Shown: one piece after another, positions 56,435 to 64,000 of the stretch
Numbering within the stretch: position 1 is the first letter of the stretch
Layout: each line of letters opens with the position of its first letter
Assembly: GCA_000158655.1 (NCBI GenBank)
Contig: EQ973344.1
Location: forward strand, 861,752-925,751
Source of the DNA: [Clostridium] methylpentosum DSM 5476
GTDB lineage: Bacteria > Bacillota > Clostridia > Oscillospirales > Ruminococcaceae
Reading direction: 5' to 3'
DNA length: 64,000 nucleotides
Notes under the pieces: model-generated
What the model saw: the letters and a program-made list of their open reading frames with translations, nothing else
Told to the model about the DNA's origin: nothing
The model's database searches: none
Translations under genes and position numbers: made by a program

Positions 56435-57844
56435 ATGGCGTACCAATACATTGGACTCAAAGAAATCAACGGCCCACTCGTCGTCCTCGACGAAGTGGAG
56501 AATGCAAGTTTTGACGAACTCGTCGAGCTGCATCTCGAAAATGGCTCCGTCCGTCTCGGCCGCATTGTTCAAATCATGGGCAAGCGGGTGGTTGTGCAGG
56601 TATTTGAAGGCACCAACACCCTCTCGCTCGGAAACACCACCACCCGGTTCACCGGCAAGCCGATGGAAATGCCGCTCTCCAAGGAGCTGCTCGGCAGAAT
56701 TTTCAACGGCGCAGGCAAGCCGATCGACGGCCTCGGGGACATCTATCCCGATACCTACGCCGACATCAACGGCCAGCCGATCAACCCGGTGTCCCGCACC
56801 TACCCCCGCAACTACATCCGCACTGGGATCTCGTCGATCGACGCGCTCATGACCCTGATCCGCGGTCAGAAGCTCCCGATCTTCTCCGACTCGGGTCTCA
56901 GCCACAACAAGCTCGCGGTGCAGATCGTGCGCCAGGCGAAAATCGCCGAGGAGGCGGGCCAGGGGTTTGCAATCGTCTTCGCGGCGATGGGTGTCAAAAA
57001 CGACGTGGCGGATTACTTTAAAGCAAAATTTGAGGAGAGCGGCGTGCTCGAGCGGGTTGCGATGTTCATCAACCTCTCGAACGACCCGATCATCGAGCGC
57101 ATTCTCACCCCGCGGTGCGCGCTCACTGCGGCGGAATACCTCGCCTATCAGCACAACATGCACATACTCGTCATCCTCACCGACATGACCTCTTACGCCG
57201 AGGCGGTCCGCGAGTTCTCCTCTTCCAAGGGGGAAATCCCCGGCCGTAAGGGCTATCCGGGCTATCTCTACTCCGACTTTGCTTCGCTGTACGAGCGTGC
57301 CGGCGTCATCAAGGGCTCAACCGGTTCGGTGACACAGATCCCGATCCTCACGATGCCCAACGGCGATATCACCCACCCGATCCCCGACCTCACCGGCTAC
57401 ATCACCGAGGGCCAGATCGTGCTCGACCGAGACCTCGCCCAGCAGGGCATCTATCCGCCGATCGCAGTACTCCCCTCCCTCTCCCGCCTGATGAAGGACG
57501 GCATCGGCGAGGGCTACACCCGGTCGGACCACTCGTCGGTCGCAAACCAGCTCTTTGCCTGCTACGCGAAGGTGAGCGACGCGCGCTCTCTCGCCTCAGT
57601 TATCGGCGAGGAGGAGCTCTCCCCGACCGACAAATCCTATCTGGAATTCGGCCGCCAGTTTGAGCAGTATTTCCTCCAGCAAGGAGAGAACGAGGACCGC
57701 ACCATTGAGCAGACGCTCGACCTCGGTTGGGACCTTCTCTGTCTGCTGCCCAAGGAGGAGCTCGACCGCATCGATTCCGACCTGCTCTTCCAGTTCTACG
57801 ACTCCAACCGCGCCGACCGGTTCCGCAAACGCAAAGCGTTTTAA
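56435..57844 (+). CDS. V/A-type ATPase regulatory subunit B
   Basis: The 469-residue non-catalytic subunit lacks a Walker A but shows [30 protein letters not shown], the B-subunit counterpart. It also has [46 protein letters not shown] and [17 protein letters not shown]. It alternates with subunit A in the head. It follows subunit A by 15 bases. Confidence 0.97.
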   Translation: MAYQYIGLKEINGPLVVLDEVENASFDELVELHLENGSVRLGRIVQIMGKRVVVQVFEGTNTLSLGNTTTRFTGKPMEMPLSKELLGRIFNGAGKPIDGLGDIYPDTYADINGQPINPVSRTYPRNYIRTGISSIDALMTLIRGQKLPIFSDSGLSHNKLAVQIVRQAKIAEEAGQGFAIVFAAMGVKNDVADYFKAKFEESGVLERVAMFINLSNDPIIERILTPRCALTAAEYLAYQHNMHILVILTDMTSYAEAVREFSSSKGEIPGRKGYPGYLYSDFASLYERAGVIKGSTGSVTQIPILTMPNGDITHPIPDLTGYITEGQIVLDRDLAQQGIYPPIAVLPSLSRLMKDGIGEGYTRSDHSSVANQLFACYAKVSDARSLASVIGEEELSPTDKSYLEFGRQFEQYFLQQGENEDRTIEQTLDLGWDLLCLLPKEELDRIDSDLLFQFYDSNRADRFRKRKAF

Positions 57845-57856
57845 GGAGGGCTCAGC

Positions 57857-58477
57857 ATGGCAAACGCAGTCTTCCCAACTAAGGGAAACCTGATCAATAC
57901 GAAAAAATCCCTCTCGCTTGCAAAGCTCGGCTTTGATCTGCTCGACCGCAAGCGCAACATCCTCGTGCGGGAGATGATGACCCTCATCGACACTGCGAAA
58001 TCCATCCGCGGCGAGATTGAGCGAGTGTATGCAGAGGCCTACTCCGCACTCCAGCGGGCAAACATCACCCTCGGCGTCTGCCAGAGCATCGCCGACGGCA
58101 TCCCGGTCGAGTGCGGAGTGCACATCACCTACCGCAGCGTCATGGGGGTGGAGATTCCCCATGTCACGATGGAGTCCACCCTGCCCGAGGGCAACCTCTA
58201 CGGCTTTGCAGGCACCAACTCGCAGCTCGACCGTGCCTATATCTGCTTTGAAAAGGCAAAGCAGTTCACCGTTGTCCTCGCAGAGGTTGAAAACAGCGTT
58301 TACCGGCTTGCAAATGCGATCAAAAAGACTCAGCGGCGGGCGAATGCACTCAAAAACATCATCATTCCCCAGTTCGAGGACACAGTGAAATTCATCACCG
58401 ACGCGCTCGAGGAAAAGGAACGAGAGGAATTTAGCCGTCTCAAGGTGATCAAAAAGAACAAGCAAGCCTCTGCTTAG
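57857..58477 (+). CDS. V/A-type ATPase subunit D (rotor shaft)
   Basis: The 206-residue shaft subunit begins VFPTKGNLINTKKSLSLAKLGFDLLDRKRNILVREMM and ends with the helix ALEEKEREEFSRLKVIKKNK; both termini form the central coiled coil. It is the last gene of the operon and is followed by stem-loops. Confidence 0.95.
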   Translation: MANAVFPTKGNLINTKKSLSLAKLGFDLLDRKRNILVREMMTLIDTAKSIRGEIERVYAEAYSALQRANITLGVCQSIADGIPVECGVHITYRSVMGVEIPHVTMESTLPEGNLYGFAGTNSQLDRAYICFEKAKQFTVVLAEVENSVYRLANAIKKTQRRANALKNIIIPQFEDTVKFITDALEEKEREEFSRLKVIKKNKQASA

Positions 58478-58487
58478 AGGTCAATAA

Positions 58488-58521
58488 AAAACTCCAGTTC
58501 AAGTCAAGAAATGGAGTTTTC
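58488..58521 (+). terminator. first stem-loop after the V-ATPase operon
   Basis: The inverted repeat AAAACTCCA/TGGAGTTTT lies 10 bases beyond the subunit D stop. It ends in four T residues. Confidence 0.55.
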
Positions 58522-58530
58522 AAACAGTCT

Positions 58531-58569
58531 AAAACAGGCTGGGATTTTTCATCCCAGCCTGTTTCTTTT
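58531..58569 (+). terminator. V-ATPase operon terminator
   Basis: A perfect 13-base-pair stem AAACAGGCTGGGA/TCCCAGCCTGTTT (58532-58544 with 58552-58564) is followed by CTTTTG. It is the main terminator of the operon. Confidence 0.85.
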
Positions 58570-58579
58570 GTAATTGCCC

Positions 58580-58594
58580 CCCGGCTATGCCGGG
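58580..58594 (+). repeat. hairpin, probable left end of an IS200-type element
   Basis: CCCGGC-TAT-GCCGGG, a 6-base-pair stem with a 3-base loop, lies about 160 bases before the plus-strand tnpA remnant. Subterminal hairpins of this kind are the recognition sites of IS200/IS605 transposases. Confidence 0.5.
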
Positions 58595-58739
58595 AATTCG
58601 GGAAAGCTTTAGAAATGAGTATGAAAAAATAACTCCTTTTGGTAAGTAAGGTGCGGCCTGACAACTGCACTAAAATACAAAAAAGAGGACATTCGAATAC
58701 CGAATGACAATAAAAGTTTAGCACAGTGCCTGCCCCTTA

Positions 58740-59039
58740 GGGTATACCACCTGGAACTGCAACGATCATATCGAGTTTGCGCCAAAATACCGGCGAAAAA
58801 TATTCTACAAAGAGCACTAAGCAGAGATAGGGAAAATTCTACGGGAATTATGTAACTGGAAAGGGATCAAACTCTTGGAGATAGAAATATGCCCAGACCA
58901 CATCCATCTGCTGATAAAGATACCGCCCAAAGAGAGCATAGGATTTTTTAAAGGAAAGAGCAGGTTTTTGATCCACGGCAGACATAGAATTCTAAAATTC
59001 AAATACGGAAATCGGAGATTTTGGTGTAGAGTATATTAA
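58740..59039 (+). pseudogene. IS200-type TnpA remnant, plus strand
   Basis: The reading frame gives YTTWNCNDHIEFAPKYRRKIFYKEH, then a TAA where Lys is expected, then AEIGKILRELCNWKGIKLLEIE, ICPDHIHLLIKIPPKES, a short deletion, and KFKYGNRRFWCRVY followed by TAA. The HxH metal-binding motif (HIH) of Y1 transposases is visible. The protein ends at the tyrosine of the usual YYVDTVG segment, so the catalytic tyrosine further downstream is missing. No start codon is present. Confidence 0.85.
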
Positions 59040-59364
59040 TATCCTCTTGCCTCAAAATGTCTATTCCCATATTTATATTTCAGATTTGCATATCTATCAA
59101 ATATCATCAAGCTGCCTTTTCCTTTTAGGTATCTCATAATTTGCGATACACTATATTTCGGTGGGATACTGATAAGCATATGGATATGATCCGGACATGC
59201 GTTTGCTTCTATTATCTCTACCTTTTTTCGCATAGTGTTTTATAATGAAATCCTATATCTATTTTTATTTCTCAGTAGATTGCCTGTCTACAATACTTTG
59301 GCGCAAATACGATATGATATGGACATCTCCACTTCGTATCTTCTAAACTATTTATGTCTTTTAT
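59036..59364 (-). pseudogene. IS200-type TnpA remnant, minus strand
   Basis: Read on the minus strand, the frame gives IKDINSLEDTKWRCPYHIVFAPKYCRQAIY then TGA. After a short damaged stretch and frameshift it continues VEIIEANACPDHIHMLISIPPKYSVSQ, YLKGKGSLMIFDRYANLKYKYGNRHFEARGY and TAA. It is truncated at the same residue as the plus-strand remnant and also lacks the catalytic tyrosine. The two copies differ clearly in sequence, so they are not a recent duplication. Confidence 0.88.
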
Positions 59365-59461
59365 GCAAAGACCTCCTCGATATTTTTGGTTAGGTTGGCA
59401 GACCTTACCTTTAATTTATCGGGGAACTTTTATTTTGTCCTTAGCTCTAAGCTTTTTATCC

Positions 59462-59476
59462 ACCAGCTTAGCTGGT
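59462..59476 (-). repeat. hairpin, probable left end of the minus-strand IS200-type element
   Basis: ACCAGC-TTA-GCTGGT, 6 base pairs with a 3-base loop, lies about 100 bases before the minus-strand tnpA remnant, mirroring the hairpin at 58580-58594. Confidence 0.5.
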
Positions 59477-59477
59477 A

Positions 59478-59518
59478 AATAAGCAAAGGAAGCGTCTTTA
59501 CAGGCGCTTCCTTTGCTT
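59478..59518 (-). terminator. terminator of the UPF0145/zinc-ribbon gene
   Basis: A perfect 14-base-pair stem AAGCAAAGGAAGCG/CGCTTCCTTTGCTT (59481-59494 with 59505-59518) lies seven bases after the stop at 59525, with TTATTT following on the minus strand. Confidence 0.85.
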
Positions 59519-59524
59519 GATAGT

Positions 59525-60676
59525 TTATTCGTTGTTCTCATCGAGCAAAAGCTTTTTCACCACGATAAGTGCGTCTACTTTAGAGTTGCCGTATATTCGC
59601 TCATTCATAGTGATCCGCTTGAGTTCCTTGGAAAGCTCGGCAAACACCGGAGGGGCAATCGAATTTTCAAATGACAAAAGGCGCTCGTAAATCCCCTTTG
59701 CTCTCTCCTCCTGCTCAAATGTGGCGATGATCTGCTCAAAGTTGTTGACTGCATTGGTCGCCTCCACAGTCCGTCCGCACAGATTGCACAGCTCACCCTC
59801 CGCGTTAAAGGCACCGCACACACATTTCCACCGGTTATCCGTTGTTTCCCCCACTGTGACAGCATCCTGGCCAAAAACTGATTTGTGGTCAGTGAGCTGC
59901 TGCATCGTCAAAGTGGTGACTTGAGAATCACCCGCACCTTCGACCCACACATTCCCCGCTTTGTAGCGGAGCACCTGGACGCTGCACAGGCAAACCGAAG
60001 TGAAATCCTCCTCTTTTGCGGGAACCGCAACCAGCTCGCTCTCAATCCTGCGGTCCGCTGTGCGGAGATTCCGAAACTGCAAGCCTGGGAAATACATTGT
60101 TTCGTTTTGCTCATTTTTTATTTCAACATCCACACTGATTTCCCCTACCGGAAGGTCGGAGTAGTTGTGAAAAACAACCGAGAGGAAGGATTCGTTCTCC
60201 TGCTGTGCTGACTGCACGCTGACAAAGCAGGGCCGCAGCTTTTCGTTTGTGCTGTAGCTGCCCACTGGGAAGGAGTAGCTGTAGTTTTCCCCTGTATCGG
60301 GATTCTTTGCTTTGATTCTCACCGCCGTTCCCATTGCGACGACGCCAAGGACTTCATTGATCGTTATGTAATCCACATCCACTCCGATAACCGCGTTCGC
60401 CCCCCGTTCCTTCGCGGAAGTAACGAGGCGGGAGATTGCAATTCTCCGCGCATTTTCCAGCTTGTTGGTCTGGGATTCGCGTTCCCGTCCCACGGCGCCG
60501 TTTTCCTCGACATAGGTTCCAATTTCAAAGAGATCTCCGAGATTCATGCGGGTGTCTCTTAAATAATTGGTGTTCAGCGCGATTTCACCCGAAACCAGTC
60601 CGAGATACTCTTCAATCTTGTATCCCTCGAAATTGTACCCTGTGGTGACTGTGACTTGCTCAAAAGAATAAAACAT
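59525..60676 (-). CDS. UPF0145 (YbjQ-type) domain protein with C-terminal zinc ribbon
   Basis: The 383-residue protein starts with a YbjQ/UPF0145 domain of about 110 residues (GYKIEEYLGLVSGEIALNTNYL, ARRIAISRLVTSAKERGANAVIGVDVDY). This domain forms pentamers in solved relatives and is of uncertain function. A beta-rich middle region follows (about 120-280), then CVCGAFNAEGELCNLCGR (CxC...CxxC, about 290-310), a small zinc ribbon, and a helical tail. Most UPF0145 proteins are only about 105 residues. ATG 60676 is supported by AAAGGAGACGAAA. It is the last gene of the minus-strand run. Confidence 0.82.
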   Translation of the reverse strand: MFYSFEQVTVTTGYNFEGYKIEEYLGLVSGEIALNTNYLRDTRMNLGDLFEIGTYVEENGAVGRERESQTNKLENARRIAISRLVTSAKERGANAVIGVDVDYITINEVLGVVAMGTAVRIKAKNPDTGENYSYSFPVGSYSTNEKLRPCFVSVQSAQQENESFLSVVFHNYSDLPVGEISVDVEIKNEQNETMYFPGLQFRNLRTADRRIESELVAVPAKEEDFTSVCLCSVQVLRYKAGNVWVEGAGDSQVTTLTMQQLTDHKSVFGQDAVTVGETTDNRWKCVCGAFNAEGELCNLCGRTVEATNAVNNFEQIIATFEQEERAKGIYERLLSFENSIAPPVFAELSKELKRITMNERIYGNSKVDALIVVKKLLLDENNE

Positions 60677-60723
60677 TTTCGTCTCCTTTCCCTCCTTCCC
60701 ATCAATGTGGAAAGGCTTTGTCC

Positions 60724-61485
60724 TTACGGGTGGTACTCCCACCCTTCGTCCCCGGAATAAATCATCCGCCTGCTCATTCCGCCGTCAATTGTGAGGGTCT
60801 CCCCGTTGATAAAATTGTTCTCCCTGTCACAGAGAAACAGAACGGCTCGCAGAATGTCGTCCGGCTGTCCCACCCGACCAGAAGGGTGTTGTGCCCTGTC
60901 CGCTTCGCTATGCTCCCCTCTTCCCGTTTCAATCCAGCCCGGGGCGATGGCATTCACCCGCACCTTGCCGGCAAGGCTGTTGGCTAGGGCGTGAGTGAGC
61001 GAAGAAATGCCGCCTTTGGCTGCACTGTAGCTCTCGGTGTCCCTCTGGGACATCCCCGCCCGGGTAGACGAGAGGTTGACCACTGACGCCCCCTCCCGGA
61101 ACAGGGACAGGAGGAGCTGGGTCAGGTAGTAGGGAGCGGACACCCCGACCCGCAGCACATAGTTGAACTCGTCGTAGCCGCAGGGGGTGAGGATGCCGCC
61201 CCGCGTCAGACAGGCGTTGTTCACAAGCACGTCCACGCTGCCAAACGCATCGGCAACCCGTCTGGAAAACTCTTCGAGGACAGCGTGTTCAGCGATATCT
61301 CCGTGAACAAACAGCACATTCTTTCCGTCTCTGTGCAGGGAGGCGAGCAGCTGTTCCCCAGCTTCCTGATTCGTATCGATAAAAGCGACACAGGCGCCAA
61401 GAGAGGAAAACCCCGTGACGAGCTCGCGGCCGATCCCCTGCGCTCCGCCTGTGACCACGCACACTTTGCCAGTCCAGTCCATCAT
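60724..61485 (-). CDS. short-chain dehydrogenase/reductase
   Basis: The 253-residue oxidoreductase has the cofactor loop VCVVTGGAQGIGRELV (TGxxxGxG), the NNAC motif (VLVNNACLTRGG), and the catalytic Ser/Tyr/Lys in VVNLSSTRAG and ESYSAAKGG. The C-terminal FINGETLTIDGGM is typical of classical SDRs. The substrate is unknown. It starts two bases after the yjbQ stop. Confidence 0.93.
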   Translation of the reverse strand: MMDWTGKVCVVTGGAQGIGRELVTGFSSLGACVAFIDTNQEAGEQLLASLHRDGKNVLFVHGDIAEHAVLEEFSRRVADAFGSVDVLVNNACLTRGGILTPCGYDEFNYVLRVGVSAPYYLTQLLLSLFREGASVVNLSSTRAGMSQRDTESYSAAKGGISSLTHALANSLAGKVRVNAIAPGWIETGRGEHSEADRAQHPSGRVGQPDDILRAVLFLCDRENNFINGETLTIDGGMSRRMIYSGDEGWEYHP

Positions 61486-61487
61486 CC

Positions 61488-61877
61488 CTACATCACCTTG
61501 ACAAAAAAGGTGCGACTGCGCGGGCCGTCGAACTCACAAAAATAAATTCCCTGCCAAGTGCCGAGCACAAGCCTTCCCCGCTCGACTGGCAGGGTGACGC
61601 TGTTGCCCATGCAAGAGGCTTTGAGGTGGGCTGTTGTGTTGCCCTCTATGTGCCGAAATTCCGGACGATCGGGAAAGGTTTTGTCCAGCGCATAGAGCAG
61701 ATCGCTGACCACGTCTGGATCGGCATTTTCGTTGACGGTCAGCCCTGCGGTGGTGTGCGGGCAGTGCACGACACAGATCCCATCCTCCACTCCGCTCTCC
61801 CGCACCGCCTGCTCCACCTGGCGGGTGATGTTGTGAAAATTCTGCGCATCTGTTGTAATGGAATACCGGTTCAGCAT
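61488..61877 (-). CDS. yjbQ: YjbQ family protein (UPF0047)
   Basis: The 129-residue protein contains the UPF0047 signature CVVHCPHTTAGLTVNENADPDVVSDLL, HIEGNTTAHLKASCMGNSVTLPV and GRLVLGTWQGIYFCEFDGPR. Relatives form trimers with a zinc site and show weak thiamin phosphate synthase activity; the physiological role is unsettled. ATG 61877 follows GGGAGGACTTGAAT. Confidence 0.94.
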   Translation of the reverse strand: MLNRYSITTDAQNFHNITRQVEQAVRESGVEDGICVVHCPHTTAGLTVNENADPDVVSDLLYALDKTFPDRPEFRHIEGNTTAHLKASCMGNSVTLPVERGRLVLGTWQGIYFCEFDGPRSRTFFVKVM

Positions 61878-61890
61878 ATTCAAGTCCTCC

Positions 61891-62259
61891 CTAATGGAAA
61901 TTGATCGAGATGACATTGTAGATAAAAATCAGCGAAAGAATTCCGACAAACAGCCCATTGACAACCAGATAGGTCACCTTGAGGCGGTGCCGTTTGATCT
62001 TAAAGCTCATCAGGCCGAGCAGGATGCAGCTGAGTATCAAGCCAGCCACCAAGCCGATGACAATGACATCCCCCCGTACAACCCCTTTGATCACAGAAAG
62101 GGGATGGGACAGCGCAAACGAGATCAAATGACTCAGCGGTACAATGGCGAGGATGAGCGTGGATTTCATGTAATCAAATTTTTTGTCCCTTAAAAATAGA
62201 AAGGACATGAGCAGAAGCACAATGACAATGGCAATGGATGCAGCCAGCATTTGTTTCAT
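61891..62259 (-). CDS. small four-helix membrane protein
   Basis: The 122-residue protein has four predicted membrane helices (about 5-23, 33-52, 62-85, 95-117) joined by short basic loops. I recognise no family. Its ATG overlaps the rarA stop by four bases, so it is co-expressed with rarA and yjbQ. Confidence 0.75.
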   Translation of the reverse strand: MKQMLAASIAIVIVLLLMSFLFLRDKKFDYMKSTLILAIVPLSHLISFALSHPLSVIKGVVRGDVIVIGLVAGLILSCILLGLMSFKIKRHRLKVTYLVVNGLFVGILSLIFIYNVISINFH

Positions 62260-63524
62260 CCCCTTTTCTTGGATTTAATCGTGTCCCAGTATTTCTTAGC
62301 CGCCTGTTCATTCTTATTCTGGGCAGGCGTATAATAGACGGTTCCGGCCAGATCATCGGGCAGATACTGCTGCTCCACATACCGGTCGGGAAAATCGTGC
62401 GGATATAGATAGTGTTGCCCGATTTGCTCATTTCCCTCACCGTCGTAATGCTTGTTTTGCAGGCAGCGGGGAAATGTTCCGCCCCTGCCCGCCTGGACAT
62501 CTGCCATTGCGGCCTGAATCGCCGCGTTCGCGGTGTTGGATTTGGGAGCGGTTGCGAGGAGCACCACCGCTTCGGCGAGGGGAATCTGTGCTTCTGGAAG
62601 ACCGAGCTGCACTGCCGCGTCGACGCATGCCTTGACGATCGCAATCGCCTGGGGATAGGCGAGGCCAATGTCCTCTGCTGCGATGACGAGCAGGCGGCGG
62701 CAGGGGGAGAGCAGATCGCCCGCAGTGAGCAGCCGAGCGAGGTAGTGGAGCGCCGCGTTCTCGTCGCTGCCGCGGATCGACTTTTGCAGCGCGGAAAGCA
62801 GGTCGTAATGCTCATCCCCTGCGCGGTCGTACCGCATTGCGCTTTTCTGGGTCAGCTCTTTCGCGAGTTCGAGGGAAACAGTCTTTTTCCCATCCCGCAG
62901 CTCCGCTGCAAGAACGCACAGCTCGACTGTGTTGAGCGCTTTGCGCACATCTCCGCCACAGCCCCGTGCGATGTGTGCGGTAACTCCCTCTTCGAGGGTG
63001 AGCTCCAGTTTCTGCTCCTCCGCCACCAGGCGAAAACCGCGTTCTACCGCTGCCTCCGCTTCCTGAGGTGGGACGGATTTAAACTCAAACACCGTCGCAC
63101 GGCTCAAAATCGCGTTGTAAATATAAAAATAAGGGTTTTCCGTCGTCGAGGCGATGAGGGTAATCCGCCCGCTCTCGATGTATTCAAGCAGGCTCTGCTG
63201 CTGCTTTTTGTTGAGATACTGAATTTCATCGAGGTAGAGGACGATGCCGTTTTGCCCCATAATGGTGTCGAGCTCCCCCACCACCTGTTTAATATCGGCG
63301 AGGGATGCGTTGGTGCCGTTGAGTTTGTGCAGCCGTTTGCCCGCGTTTTCGGCAATCATCCGGGCGACCGTGGTTTTTCCGGTGCCCGAGGGGCCGTAAA
63401 AAATCATGTTGGGCAGTTCTCCAGAAAGAATGATGTTGCGCAGCGGCCTGCCCGGGCCGATGAGGTGTTTTTGCCCAACCACGTCGTCGATTGTTTTGGG
63501 CCGGGCCCTGTCTGCCAGCGGCAT
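62256..63524 (-). CDS. rarA: replication-associated recombination protein A (RarA/MgsA)
   Basis: The 422-residue AAA+ ATPase acts at stalled replication forks. It begins MPLADRARPKTIDDVVGQKHLIGPG. Walker A is FYGPSGTGKTTVARMIAE, Walker B LYLDEIQYLNKKQQ, and sensor 1 LIASTTENPYF. The C-terminal RarA tetramerisation region includes RRLLVIAAEDIGLAYPQA, ALPLAEAV-type and RYVEQQYLPDDLAG segments. ATG 63524 follows AAAGGAGTGATTTCC; an extended upstream frame was rejected. Confidence 0.96.
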   Translation of the reverse strand: MPLADRARPKTIDDVVGQKHLIGPGRPLRNIILSGELPNMIFYGPSGTGKTTVARMIAENAGKRLHKLNGTNASLADIKQVVGELDTIMGQNGIVLYLDEIQYLNKKQQQSLLEYIESGRITLIASTTENPYFYIYNAILSRATVFEFKSVPPQEAEAAVERGFRLVAEEQKLELTLEEGVTAHIARGCGGDVRKALNTVELCVLAAELRDGKKTVSLELAKELTQKSAMRYDRAGDEHYDLLSALQKSIRGSDENAALHYLARLLTAGDLLSPCRRLLVIAAEDIGLAYPQAIAIVKACVDAAVQLGLPEAQIPLAEAVVLLATAPKSNTANAAIQAAMADVQAGRGGTFPRCLQNKHYDGEGNEQIGQHYLYPHDFPDRYVEQQYLPDDLAGTVYYTPAQNKNEQAAKKYWDTIKSKKRG

Positions 63525-63900
63525 GGAAATCACTCCTTTTTCTCGATTGGTAAAACGGCTGGCAATCAGCCGCTGTTTTGGGACAACGCCAAACCCTCTG
63601 CGACAGTCAGCTAACATGCTTTCGCCGCCGTCGCAAAATTGCAGCGGCTGATAAGCATCAGGGAAACGTATGTCCGGGTTGTGGGCATTTCGCACCAGCC
63701 GCAAACCCAACAAGCTTGCCTTGGCTGACGTCGCTGGTCTTTATCGGGCCACCGCACATCTCTTGGCTTGGCGAAGCTTCCCGCACATTGGCAATGGCGC
63801 AGATACAGCGAGGAGATCCCGCGCCATATCGATACAGGCTTTTCACATCAAGGAAAGCCTACTTGTGCGAAAGCAGAGAAAATTCCCCGCTCTGTCCATG
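63525..63900. other. gene-free spacer between the glyA-like end and rarA
   Basis: About 375 bases with no supported gene. The spacer should hold the rarA promoter; no clear consensus was found. Confidence 0.55.
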
Positions 63901-63901
63901 A

Positions 63902-63934
63902 AAAAAGGGGCGCTTGACGGCCCAAGCGCCCCTT
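63902..63934 (-). terminator. terminator of the partial gene at the right edge
   Basis: Stem AAGGGGCGCTTG/CAAGCGCCCCTT (with GACGGCC loop region) is followed on the minus strand by a run of T residues (63901-63906). It lies about 20 bases after the stop at 63954. Confidence 0.9.
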
Positions 63935-63953
63935 TACCAATTCCTGTTCTTGT

Positions 63954-64000
63954 TTATTCGTAAAGCGGGTATTTGTTGCAAATTTCGGTGACCATCGCGC
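63954..64000 (-). CDS. 3' end of a gene, probably serine hydroxymethyltransferase
   Basis: Only the last codons are present, reading AMVTEICNKYPLYE and TAA on the minus strand. The ending resembles bacterial GlyA C-termini (…LC-KYPLY). The assignment is tentative because only 15 residues are in the window. The terminator at 63902-63934 serves this gene. Confidence 0.45.
   Translation of the reverse strand, partial: AMVTEICNKYPLYE

Overview
The window is a chromosome segment from an endospore-forming Gram-positive anaerobe of the Bacillota, class Clostridia, most likely Oscillospirales/Ruminococcaceae-like. The evidence is a stage II sporulation protein (spoIIR), AddAB rather than RecBCD, an ECF riboflavin transporter S component under an FMN riboswitch, an S-box metK, the infC-rpmI-rplT cluster and a complete V/A-type ATPase operon. 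Most of the sequence is GC-rich with AGGAGG-type ribosome binding sites and TTGACA-17-TATAAT promoters. No rRNA, tRNA or CRISPR array was seen. The family placement is inferred from gene content only.

Left part (1-42.5 kb), mostly minus strand. It opens with a decayed IS3-family transposase. Then come metK with a SAM riboswitch, ribU with an FMN riboswitch, an ASCH protein, a Cys/Asp-rich zinc-ribbon protein, efp, an M24 peptidase, aroQ, an endonuclease IV homologue, a YqeG phosphatase and rpsU. A long housekeeping array follows in transcription order from right to left. infC-rpmI-rplT-trmH-dprA-topA-trmFO-plsX-rnc-radical SAM-smc-ftsY serves translation, tRNA/rRNA modification, DNA topology, lipid synthesis, RNA processing and protein targeting. 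rdgB-yhbY-nadD/yqeK-LCP-rsfS-leuS serves nucleotide cleaning, ribosome assembly, NAD synthesis, wall polymer attachment and translation. Many of these genes overlap by 4-17 bases. To their right lie addAB, an ECF sigma/anti-sigma pair on the plus strand, spoIIR, and an lrp-aminotransferase-ispE operon.

Middle accessory part (42.5-47.7 kb). Two tandem paralogous lipoproteins sit beside a frameshifted gene of unknown function. An AT-rich island follows: a decayed TnpV gene, an intact TetR-CPBP protease pair with its own strong promoter and palindrome, and a decayed cysteine-rich KTR gene. I read this as the residue of an integrated conjugative or transposon element.

Right part (47.7-64 kb). 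An ACT-domain protein and a PFL/UPF0210 protein (plus strand) precede a nine-gene V/A-type ATPase operon (G/H-C-I-K-F-E-A-B-D). Two IS200-type tnpA remnants joined tail-to-tail at a short palindrome follow. The minus-strand run at the end is rarA, a small membrane protein, YjbQ, an SDR and a UPF0145/zinc-ribbon protein. The last bases are probably the 3' end of glyA with its terminator. Several operon borders carry 300-680 base stretches with no recognisable gene.
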